The position numbers were made by a program, and so were the translations under genes. Below the pieces are notes generated by a model. The model was not told where the DNA came from. It saw only the letters and a program-made list of their open reading frames with translations, and searched no databases. Positions 1-5,228 of a stretch of 7,802 nucleotides of DNA are shown here, in pieces. Within the stretch, counting starts at the first letter, position 1; each line of letters starts with the position of its first letter. Source of the stretch: Desulfobacterales bacterium C00003060 (GTDB taxonomy: Bacteria; Desulfobacterota; Desulfobacteria; Desulfobacterales; C00003060); assembly GCA_001751085.1 (NCBI GenBank), contig MAXP01000004.1, positions 1 to 7,802 of the forward strand, read 5' to 3'.

Positions 1-53
1 TAATACTGATGTGGTTCAAGAATGCTATTGAAAATCAGCAATCGAAAAAATAG
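1..53 (+). CDS. possible 3' end of an upstream gene (partial)
   Basis: The frame starting at base 3 is open from the left edge to a TAG at 51-53 and reads ILMWFKNAIENQQSKK. The stop lies directly against the strong ribosome binding site of the next ORF, as expected in a tightly packed operon. Only 16 codons are visible, so no family can be assigned. The other two frames in this stretch close earlier or run on without a sensible start. The call rests on position and plausible composition only. Confidence 0.35.
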   Translation, partial: ILMWFKNAIENQQSKK

Positions 54-60
54 AGGAGGG
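53..60 (+). promoter_or_regulatory. strong Shine-Dalgarno sequence deciding a GTG start
   Basis: GAGGAGGG is a near-perfect anti-16S match, 7 nt before the GTG at 68. It overlaps the TAG that closes the upstream frame. It is the main reason to accept the short ORF at 68 as translated, and to accept GTG as its start. Confidence 0.7.
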
Positions 61-67
61 TCGACCG

Positions 68-265
68 GTGGACAAAATAGTGATTGTTACCAACAGACCA
101 CAGCCTGATCATAGTTTATTCGGGTTGCTGAACACCCTGTTTCCTGAGTGTGAGGTCGATATTGTTTCAAGGCAGACAGGGACTTTTGAGGAGGATCCGG
201 CCGGCTGTTCTTCAGGCTCCTTTACGGCTCACACCACAGGGGAAGGGCCTGATGGCAAGCATTAG
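68..265 (+). CDS. short hypothetical protein, 65 aa, perhaps a truncated N-terminus
   Basis: The product is not recognised. It starts at GTG 68 behind an excellent ribosome binding site. Residues 2-8 (DKIVIVT) form a hydrophobic beta-strand, followed by a predicted helix (residues 15-25, HSLFGLLNTLF) and a second strand (residues 29-34, EVDIVS). This is a beta-alpha-beta opening typical of Rossmann-like or receiver-like folds. After about residue 36 the sequence becomes rich in Gly, Thr, Ser and Pro and looks disordered. The protein is therefore either a small protein with a flexible tail or the first third of a larger gene that has been cut short. No downstream frame clearly resumes a fold. 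It is probably cotranscribed with whatever ends at 53. Function is unknown. Confidence 0.6.
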   Translation: MDKIVIVTNRPQPDHSLFGLLNTLFPECEVDIVSRQTGTFEEDPAGCSSGSFTAHTTGEGPDGKH

Positions 266-378
266 TGTAGAGTGACGCGCCATTTCCAACTCAATTCTGC
301 GCCTTCGCGCCTTGCTTGTGATGCTCAGGACTGACCGAGAAAATCGCCATTTATAACCTTCCGAGGTATAACAAGAGA

Positions 379-510
379 TTGAAAGAGATACTTTTTCTAT
401 TTTTTGGACTTTTCTATTTAGTGGGCTTGATCGTCTTCCGGTTGAAATTCATCAAGGATCGAAACCCGAATACTGCCCTTTTGATTGATCTGTTAAGATG
501 GATTGGATGA
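379..510 (+). CDS. candidate small single-pass membrane peptide, 43 aa
   Basis: A TTG-initiated frame (379-381) runs to TGA at 508-510. Residues 4-20 (ILFLFFGLFYLVGLIVF) form a strongly hydrophobic segment long enough to cross a membrane, followed by a basic stretch (RLKFIKDR) and an amphipathic end (TALLIDLLRWIG). There is no ATG. A GAGG at 363-366 is 12 nt away, farther than ideal. The frame stays open upstream to about 315, so this could equally be the remnant 3' end of a decayed gene. It sits between the ORF at 68 and the IS200-like element. It is weak but non-random in composition. The rest of 266-568 shows no other gene. Confidence 0.3.
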   Translation: MKEILFLFFGLFYLVGLIVFRLKFIKDRNPNTALLIDLLRWIG

Positions 511-568
511 GCGCAAATGCAATAATCCGGGATGGTTCCCTGATCCGTGATATGCGAAGCAGTCATGA

Positions 569-587
569 CCACCGGCCCAGCCGGTGG
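569..587. repeat. terminal hairpin of the IS200-like element (downstream of tnpA)
   Basis: CCACCGG (569-575) pairs with CCGGTGG (581-587) around a CCCAG loop. It is followed by GGCTTGATTACG-like sequence and by a second short stem, GCCCT/AGGGC, at 597-609. It corresponds to the right end of the element in the transposase orientation. Confidence 0.75.
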
Positions 588-596
588 CTTGATTAC

Positions 597-609
597 GCCC
601 TATAAGGGC
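597..609. repeat. short stem-loop inside the right end of the IS200-like element
   Basis: GCCCT (597-601) pairs with AGGGC (605-609) around ATA. It lies 9 nt inside the terminal hairpin. A perfect 12-bp palindrome, CCCCTTAAGGGG, follows at 623-634. No T-tract follows either structure on either strand, so they are read as parts of the element end rather than terminators. Confidence 0.5.
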
Positions 610-622
610 ATTGTTACTGACA

Positions 623-634
623 CCCCTTAAGGGG
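623..634. repeat. perfect 12-bp palindrome CCCCTTAAGGGG
   Basis: This is the third dyad in the 569-634 cluster, between the element's right end and the transposase stop. With no central loop it is more likely a protein site or end-structure remnant than an RNA hairpin. Its role is unknown. Confidence 0.45.
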
Positions 635-691
635 ATACCAACTCTTTGCAGGTGCGCTGATCTGTGGCCAAGTTGTTAGATTTATGGCAGC

Positions 692-1006
692 CTATTTGTC
701 AGTATCTTCTTCCTCGATACTGGCACCCTTAAAAGGGTCTTTGTCTAAATCAGAATCGTACGCATCCATTACAGATTCATTGCTCTGTTGGTTCTTTATA
801 TATCTTCGGATCTTAGCCTCATCCAAACCAACGGTGTTGACGTAATAGCCACGTGCCCAAAAAGAATTGCCCTTAAAATTGCGTCTCAGTCGGCTGTACC
901 TTTCAAAGATGATCATGGTACTTTTACCCTTATGATATTTACACTCCCAAACGGTATGTGCTAAGCTTTTTTTCACTCCTTTCGTATCAGGCCACAGATT
1001 CAGCAC
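692..1006 (-). pseudogene. tnpA: IS200-type transposase TnpA with central in-frame deletion
   Basis: The 104-residue product begins with the family's usual opening (KKSLAHTVWECKYH, to residue 25). It then jumps directly to the family's C-terminal half, KGKST (26-30) and RRNFKGNSFWARGYYVNTVG (41-60). The central block of about 60 residues, which in IS200/IS605 transposases carries the His-hydrophobic-His (HUH) metal site, is absent. The helix with the catalytic tyrosine survives (YIKNQ, Tyr69). Loss of the HUH site should abolish cleavage, hence a pseudogene, although the frame is intact. The first codon is GTG at 1006; an AAAGGAG lies next to Val11, too close to serve that codon. The acidic tail (residues 77-104) is longer than I expect for the family. 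The missing part is inferred from remembered family sequence, not from an alignment. Confidence 0.8.
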
Positions 1007-1067
1007 TGTTGCTATCGTACGGAAGGGGTGTTTATGTCAAATACTATAGCATAGCTTTTGCCATTCT

Positions 1068-1084
1068 CCCCGGCATAGCCGGGG
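1068..1084. repeat. terminal hairpin of the IS200-like element (upstream of tnpA)
   Basis: CCCCGGC (1068-1074) and GCCGGGG (1078-1084) form a perfect 7-bp stem with an ATA loop. It lies 62 nt upstream of the transposase start and forms the left end in the transposase orientation. Its 3' neighbour on the plus strand (GGCTTAG) matches that of the other terminal hairpin (GGCTTGA). Confidence 0.75.
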
Positions 1085-1257
1085 GCTTAGCGATGGAGTT
1101 ATTTGTGGGTAACGATGACAGTTTTTGGTCCAGATGAACCGTTGTTCGTGCGTGGTCGAACATGTAACGCAGAATCATGATGCCACAAATATTTCGTGTA
1201 TATCACAGCGTAGGGAACCGTCCCAATAATCCGGGCCTGTAAGTCGGGAAAAACAAG
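1085..1257 (+). other. upstream region of the pyrophosphatase gene, no gene seen
   Basis: This stretch joins the IS200-like element to the pyrophosphatase gene. Only very short plus-strand frames occur in it (for example 21 codons ending at the TAA near 1240), none with a convincing ribosome binding site. A 5-bp inverted repeat, GTTCG/CGAAC, lies at 1144-1161. I see no clear sigma-70 promoter, although the pyrophosphatase promoter should be here or within the element end. Confidence 0.4.
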
Positions 1258-2901
1258 ATGATGAAAAAGAAACGTGTATTGGTCATTGGGCACCGGGCAC
1301 CAGATAGTGATGCAGTCTGTTCCGCTATAGGGTATGCGTACTTCAAGAATCATCTGGATAAGACGCGGTTGTATGTTCCTTGCCGGGCTGGTCCATTGAA
1401 TGAGGAAACGACCTTTGTTCTCGAAAAGTTTAATCTGGAAACACCCCTGCGTGCAGACAGCGTTGCAGCCACAGTGGAGGATATGGATATAGAAAAACCG
1501 ATATCTGTCTCGCCGGAACAGACCATGATGGAGATCGCCCATCTGATCAAGGATAGGACCATCCAGAGCTTCCCTGTAGTAGACGCGGAAAACAGGCTCC
1601 TCGGTATCGTGGATAAGTTGGATATAGCTGTCCACTATGTGGAACGGCTGGAGATAGAGAGCTTGTCAGCCACGCCTATTGATTTGAGCCACTTGATGTC
1701 TGCCCTGCAGGGAAAAATCTTGGCGAACACCAGGAAGATGAAGGCGCTTTCAGGTGAGATATTTGTTGCTGCTTCGCAGAGAGGAACCACTATCAACAGG
1801 ACAAGGCCAGGCGATATCGCTATTTTAGGAGATAGGGCCGATGTGCAGATGGATCTAATCAAGGCAGGATGCTCGGCCCTTATCATCACCGGAGATCATC
1901 CGGTTAGTAACGAAGTTTTGCAATTGGCCAGAGAGAAAAAGGTATTGGTAATCAGTTCGCCCCACCGGACTTTCGCTACTGCCAGGCTGATCAATTTGTG
2001 TATGCCTATCTCACATCTTATGTCAAAAAGCGTACCCACGGTCGGATTGACAACCACCGTGAATGAAGTAAGAGAAAAGATCCTGGAATCTAAATATCGC
2101 TGCTTAATGATTGTTGATGATGATAATCATCTGATCGGTACCATAACCCGGAGCGATCTCCTTGAACCAATCCAAAAGCAGGTGATCCTGGTGGATCACA
2201 ATGAAATATCACAGGCTGTTGATGGCATACAAGATGCTGATATCTTGGAGATTATGGACCACCATCGGGTTGGAGATATCTCGACCATAAGACCCATTAC
2301 TGTTTATAACGAACCAATCGGGAGCACCTGCACCATAGTGGCTGGTCAGATATTCTTGCACCGGATTGAGATGATTCCGGATATTGCCGGTGCTCTTTTA
2401 TCAGGGATACTATCGGATACACTACTGCTGACGCTTTCCACCGCTACCGGGAAAGACCGAGAAATGGCCAAGAAACTGGCCGACGTTGCCGAGCTCGACT
2501 TGACTACCTTTGGGAAGGAATTGTTAACATCAAGTATGAACTTCAAGGGAAAGACTCCCCGAGACATCCTTTTTCAGGATTTCAAGACTTATCATTTTAA
2601 TGGAAGGAAGATCGGGGTTAATCAAGTGATGAGTTTGGATATCGAAGAAATAACGGGCATTGAGCCGGAACTAAAGGCGGAGATGGAAAGACTTTGCCGG
2701 GACGAGGCGTACCATATGGTAGCCATGCTGATAATGAATCCGGTGGAAAAGAAGGGTGAAGAAATAATCGTCAAGGGTGACACGAGGGTTATTGAAAAGG
2801 CCTTTGGGGTGAGGGTAGAGAATGATAAATGCTTTATTCCAACGATTATGTCACGCAAAAAAGATTTTATCCCCAGGATAAGCAGGTGCCTCACGAGCTG
2901 A
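1258..2901 (+). CDS. ppaC: CBS/DRTGG-regulated family II (Mn-dependent) inorganic pyrophosphatase
   Basis: The enzyme hydrolyses cytosolic pyrophosphate to two phosphates, pulling biosynthetic reactions forward. It is a DHH-superfamily protein of 547 aa, much longer than the ~310-aa minimal family II enzymes because regulatory domains are inserted. Order: DHH part 1 with GHRAPDSDA (metal ligands His12, Asp16, Asp18); CBS1 (about 80-130); DRTGG domain (about 150-250); CBS2 (about 255-303); DHH continuation with VDHNE (Asp313) and MDHHR (Asp334-His335-His336); Asp387 in GILSDT; then the C-terminal DHHA2 domain with DFK (Lys443) and the substrate-binding SRKK (532-535). All catalytic positions of the family appear present. 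In characterised relatives, CBS domains mediate inhibition by AMP/ADP, and CBS-DRTGG modules bind adenine nucleotides including diadenosine polyphosphates. ATG occurs at both 1258 and 1261 behind a weak GGGA (1246-1249), so Met1 or Met2 may be used. The nearest regulator, PhoB/R, is on the other strand. Confidence 0.93.
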   Translation: MMKKKRVLVIGHRAPDSDAVCSAIGYAYFKNHLDKTRLYVPCRAGPLNEETTFVLEKFNLETPLRADSVAATVEDMDIEKPISVSPEQTMMEIAHLIKDRTIQSFPVVDAENRLLGIVDKLDIAVHYVERLEIESLSATPIDLSHLMSALQGKILANTRKMKALSGEIFVAASQRGTTINRTRPGDIAILGDRADVQMDLIKAGCSALIITGDHPVSNEVLQLAREKKVLVISSPHRTFATARLINLCMPISHLMSKSVPTVGLTTTVNEVREKILESKYRCLMIVDDDNHLIGTITRSDLLEPIQKQVILVDHNEISQAVDGIQDADILEIMDHHRVGDISTIRPITVYNEPIGSTCTIVAGQIFLHRIEMIPDIAGALLSGILSDTLLLTLSTATGKDREMAKKLADVAELDLTTFGKELLTSSMNFKGKTPRDILFQDFKTYHFNGRKIGVNQVMSLDIEEITGIEPELKAEMERLCRDEAYHMVAMLIMNPVEKKGEEIIVKGDTRVIEKAFGVRVENDKCFIPTIMSRKKDFIPRISRCLTS

Positions 2902-2956
2902 TCTCATATGCCCCTGCAAGAAACTTCAGATGCAACCCTTGCCCGCTACCATCCAG

Positions 2957-4093
2957 TTAGTGCCCATCCATCAATCGCATATCCCTTAAGAATTCATGAA
3001 CAGGCTGCATACTTGCCAGGCCCTTAGACTTTTTGCGTTTCAAATTATAAACGATCTGGACTGGCGCTGTATCATTTAGAAAGTTCTGAAAACGCAATAA
3101 TGATGGAGAAAATCTATCATCACTTACTTTTACTTCAATCATCTTTACTGGTCTGTTGTTAATAACAGGGAGAAAATCTACTTCATGTTTCTCTTTGTCC
3201 CTGAGATAATGGAGCGCCGTCTTACTGCCTGTTGTGTCTTCAATAAAGTGGAGTTCACGTAATAGAGAACATGTAACAATATTTTTCAGTCTTGCGCCAA
3301 TATTCCCTTCAACTGCTCCAGTGTCATACAGATAATATTTCGATTCTTTTAAAAGACTGCGGGCTATATTTTTATGATAGGGACGGACCGGAAAAATAAT
3401 ATACAGGTTTTCCAGAATCTGCAGCCAGTGTTTCACGGTATGGATAGATACCTGAAGATCATTTGCCAGAGATGTATATGAGGTAGTAGAGCCAACACGC
3501 GTTCTCAATAAATCGATCAGTATTTCGATAGATTTAATATCTCTTACTCTTTCTAAATCCAAAAGGTCTTCCCTGACAATTGTGTCAGTATGTGTTCTCC
3601 GCCAGCGTTTTGCAAAAGTTTCACTGTTTTTTAAATATGGTTCCGGAAAACCGCCGAGTTTGATTAATTTATCCAGCGCAATTTCAGATTTTTCATTAAG
3701 ATGCTTACAGATTTCTTTAACTGTCAATGGATGCAGGCGATAAGGGAAAAAACGCCCTGCCAGTGATTCCCCCCCCTTTTTATATGTATCCAGCCTGGCC
3801 GAACCAGTGACTAACAGCGAAGGTGAATTCCCCTCTGTATCATATACGCCTTTAATCCATGATTTCCATTTCTTCATTTTGTGGAGTTCGTCGAAGATCA
3901 CCAACTGAACATCTCTTGCCCATTCTTCTGCGTGAATTATTCGCCGATCGGAAGTTGAGTCATAGTTCAGATAGACATTCGAAGGAGTCAACTGCATTGA
4001 CAGTACTGTTTTGCCAACCTGTCTCGGCCCGGATAGAAGCACAATTTTTTGTTTCAGATCTTCCTGAATATGTTTTTCCAAATATCGTTTCAT
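2957..4093 (-). CDS. AAA ATPase with DUF4143 C-terminal domain (AAA_14 family)
   Basis: The family is widespread in bacteria and archaea, often in many copies, and its cellular role is unsettled. N-terminal P-loop ATPase: Walker A GPRQVGKT (22-29), Walker B LVIFDE (64-69, Asp68-Glu69), sensor-like TGSAR (96-100), then the family's GGESLAGR (107-114). A helix-turn-helix-like segment follows (about 204-232). The C-terminal DUF4143 part ends in an EVDF-x13-EVK pattern (Asp306, Glu320, Lys322) resembling a PD-(D/E)XK nuclease core; whether it cuts DNA is inference. The length of 378 aa is typical. The start at 4093 has no Shine-Dalgarno and lies 6 nt after a good -10 box, so the shorter transcript would be leaderless. 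The gene is AT-rich (16 G/C in 3661-3720), unlike the PhoB/R genes, which suggests horizontal transfer. Codons 105-109 lie on an A5G8 run that could slip. Confidence 0.9.
   Translation of the reverse strand: MKRYLEKHIQEDLKQKIVLLSGPRQVGKTVLSMQLTPSNVYLNYDSTSDRRIIHAEEWARDVQLVIFDELHKMKKWKSWIKGVYDTEGNSPSLLVTGSARLDTYKKGGESLAGRFFPYRLHPLTVKEICKHLNEKSEIALDKLIKLGGFPEPYLKNSETFAKRWRRTHTDTIVREDLLDLERVRDIKSIEILIDLLRTRVGSTTSYTSLANDLQVSIHTVKHWLQILENLYIIFPVRPYHKNIARSLLKESKYYLYDTGAVEGNIGARLKNIVTCSLLRELHFIEDTTGSKTALHYLRDKEKHEVDFLPVINNRPVKMIEVKVSDDRFSPSLLRFQNFLNDTAPVQIVYNLKRKKSKGLASMQPVHEFLRDMRLMDGH
3769..3781 (-). repeat. A5G8 homopolymer tract in the ATPase coding strand
   Basis: On the plus strand there are eight C (3769-3776) followed by five T (3777-3781), so the coding strand reads AAAAAGGGGGGGG across Lys-Lys-Gly-Gly-Glu. 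It is by far the longest G/C homopolymer noticed in the window. It encodes the conserved GGESL motif, so any length change would truncate the protein after the P-loop domain. Confidence 0.6.
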
Positions 4094-4099
4094 GCAGCC

Positions 4100-4127
4100 A
4101 TTATGAAGTAAACTTCACAAAAGTCAA
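4100..4127 (-). promoter_or_regulatory. proximal promoter of the AAA ATPase gene
   Basis: On the minus strand, TTGACT (4127-4122) is followed after 16 bp by CATAAT (4105-4100), a good sigma-70-type match. The spacer holds a perfect-armed dyad, TGAAGT-TT-ACTTCA. The -10 box ends 6 nt before the ATG at 4093, so a transcript from here would start at or almost at the start codon. Confidence 0.6.
4104..4117. promoter_or_regulatory. putative operator dyad, proximal copy
   Basis: TGAAGTAAACTTCA on the plus strand has 6-bp arms around AA. It sits between the -35 and -10 boxes of the proximal promoter, where a bound repressor would block RNA polymerase. The binding protein is unknown; autoregulation by the downstream ATPase, which has a helix-turn-helix-like segment, is possible. 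Confidence 0.55.
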
Positions 4128-4131
4128 GACT

Positions 4132-4159
4132 ATTATGAAGTTCTCTTCACTTTAGTCCA
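4132..4159 (-). promoter_or_regulatory. distal promoter of the AAA ATPase gene (tandem copy)
   Basis: TGGACT (4159-4154), 16 bp, then CATAAT (4137-4132) repeats the proximal arrangement exactly 32 bp upstream; 22 of 30 aligned positions are identical. A transcript from here would carry a leader of roughly 30 nt. The -35 box and most of the spacer lie within the end of the cysteine hydrolase gene. Confidence 0.5.
4136..4149. promoter_or_regulatory. putative operator dyad, distal copy
   Basis: TGAAGTTCTCTTCA on the plus strand has 5-bp arms (TGAAG/CTTCA). It lies 32 bp, about three helical turns, from the proximal dyad, so dimers on both sites would share one DNA face. Its end contains the hydrolase stop codon (4147-4149). 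Confidence 0.5.
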
Positions 4160-5205
4160 TCATAGCTGCAAGCCAGGTCTGGGCCTATCCATTTTGCACG
4201 ACGCACGACCAGTACACCTGCTGCTATCATTTCGCGAACAGCAGATTCAACAGCGGACAATGCACCATACATTGGAGAACTTATGAAATTGCTTGTACGC
4301 GCTCCGGACAAACTTAAATCCACAACCACTCGAAGCTTTTGGTTTTTAAAATGATTCTGCGTTTCAATTGAAGATACTCGTATACAGCTATTCAATGTGC
4401 ATCCCCCCATAACCAATGTGTTCTTTCCACTATTGATACAGCTCTTAACCCATTCTCGGAACCCATTTGTGGGGGGAAACAAAACACTGTTTCCAGGCTT
4501 GATGAAGTAAAGCTGTGTGCTGTCGATAATTTCTGCCAATCGATTGTCCCAATCGTAACTATCAGGCGGAAACGGGCATCTGGTAAACATAGTTTCAATG
4601 CGACGATAGTTTTCGTTCAAAAATTGAGCGCAATTATTGAATGCCAGTTGAATTGGCTTCACGTCAACTTTGGCTTGAGACCCGATTGACTGCATCCAGA
4701 CCCCATTTGAGAAGGACCGTTGTGGATCGATGAGTAGCAAGGCAGCGTCATCAATTGAAATGTGTGGGCTATCAAGAGTGTTCAGCAGCGCCTGGTAGTC
4801 ATTTGCGATATTTGTACCGGCGGTATGTTTTAGAAGTGAAACCACATCACCATATATGTGGTCATCCGGTATCACCCAGTGGCATTTCTTAAGGGTGTTA
4901 TTGACTTCTCCACGTCTGTATGTTGAAAGCAAATCGTGCTTTGATGCAATTGGAGGTGAAAAGTGCGGCGCATTGAGAAGAACTTTGCCATATGGGCCGA
5001 GAGGGTCTTGTGCAATTTGGTTCATAAAAGCAATGAAAGTATTTCTTGGGATAGGTTTCAGAATGGTAAGGAGATCAAGAAGAGCAAAAATAGGTGCCTC
5101 GTGCCAGTGCCACCGCATACGTTGGGCGGCAAGGTGAAGCTCTGATCTTGAAAGTTGGCCATCTTTGTCTAAATCCAGTATGTCAAAAAGCTGATTTAAC
5201 GTCAT
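4147..5205 (-). CDS. EF-hand / isochorismatase-like cysteine hydrolase fusion
   Basis: The 352-aa product has two parts. Residues 11-22 (DLDKDGQLSRSE) form a textbook 12-residue EF-hand loop with Asp at 1, 3 and 5, Gly at 6 and Glu at 12. The segment to about residue 62 may be a partner EF-hand that lost its calcium ligands. Residues ~153-340 match the isochorismatase/nicotinamidase superfamily: Asp160 in LLLIDPQRSF, Lys236 in YFIKPGNS and Cys274 in GGCTLNSCIR form the expected Asp-Lys-Cys triad. Family members hydrolyse amides such as nicotinamide, N-carbamoyl compounds or ureido acids; the substrate cannot be told here. No signal peptide is seen, so a cytosolic enzyme possibly tuned by calcium is the simplest reading. 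It starts 23 nt after the phoR-like stop without a clear Shine-Dalgarno, suggesting cotranscription. Its stop codon lies inside the operator region of the next gene. Confidence 0.85.
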   Translation of the reverse strand: MTLNQLFDILDLDKDGQLSRSELHLAAQRMRWHWHEAPIFALLDLLTILKPIPRNTFIAFMNQIAQDPLGPYGKVLLNAPHFSPPIASKHDLLSTYRRGEVNNTLKKCHWVIPDDHIYGDVVSLLKHTAGTNIANDYQALLNTLDSPHISIDDAALLLIDPQRSFSNGVWMQSIGSQAKVDVKPIQLAFNNCAQFLNENYRRIETMFTRCPFPPDSYDWDNRLAEIIDSTQLYFIKPGNSVLFPPTNGFREWVKSCINSGKNTLVMGGCTLNSCIRVSSIETQNHFKNQKLRVVVDLSLSGARTSNFISSPMYGALSAVESAVREMIAAGVLVVRRAKWIGPDLACSYDGLK

Positions 5206-5228
5206 GATGCCATAGGGATCATTCCATC

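Larger units (their letters stand above)
569..1084 (-). mobile_element. decayed IS200-like (IS200/IS605 family) element
   Basis: The element is defined by a transposase remnant (692-1006, minus) bracketed by two GC-rich hairpins, one at 569-587 downstream of tnpA and one at 1068-1084 upstream of it. IS200/IS605 elements carry subterminal hairpins rather than inverted repeats, and make no target duplication. On the plus strand both hairpins are followed by a related sequence (AGCCGG-T/G-GGCTT), as expected for ends recognised by one transposase. No tnpB is present, so this is the single-gene IS200 type. The limits given are hairpin to hairpin; the true cleavage points lie some nucleotides outside and cannot be fixed from the sequence alone. 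With its transposase gutted, the element could move only if a related TnpA acts in trans. Confidence 0.75.

Noticed and set aside
597..634. Stem-loops downstream of the transposase as rho-independent terminators
   Set aside because: No T-tract follows on either strand; they fit better as structures of the IS200-like right end.
1144..1161. GTTCG-N8-CGAAC inverted repeat upstream of the pyrophosphatase as a LexA/SOS box
   Set aside because: The arms are in the opposite order to the CGAAC-N4-GTTCG consensus and the spacing is wrong; a 5-bp repeat is expected by chance.
1099..1635. 178-codon minus-strand ORF overlapping the start of the pyrophosphatase
   Set aside because: Most of it is antisense to well-conserved pyrophosphatase codons, its composition (many Cys, His, Tyr) is not protein-like, and it has no recognisable motif.
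2902..2956. Terminator between the convergent pyrophosphatase and ATPase genes
   Set aside because: Only a weak GCAAG/CTTGC pairing with a long loop and no T-run is visible.
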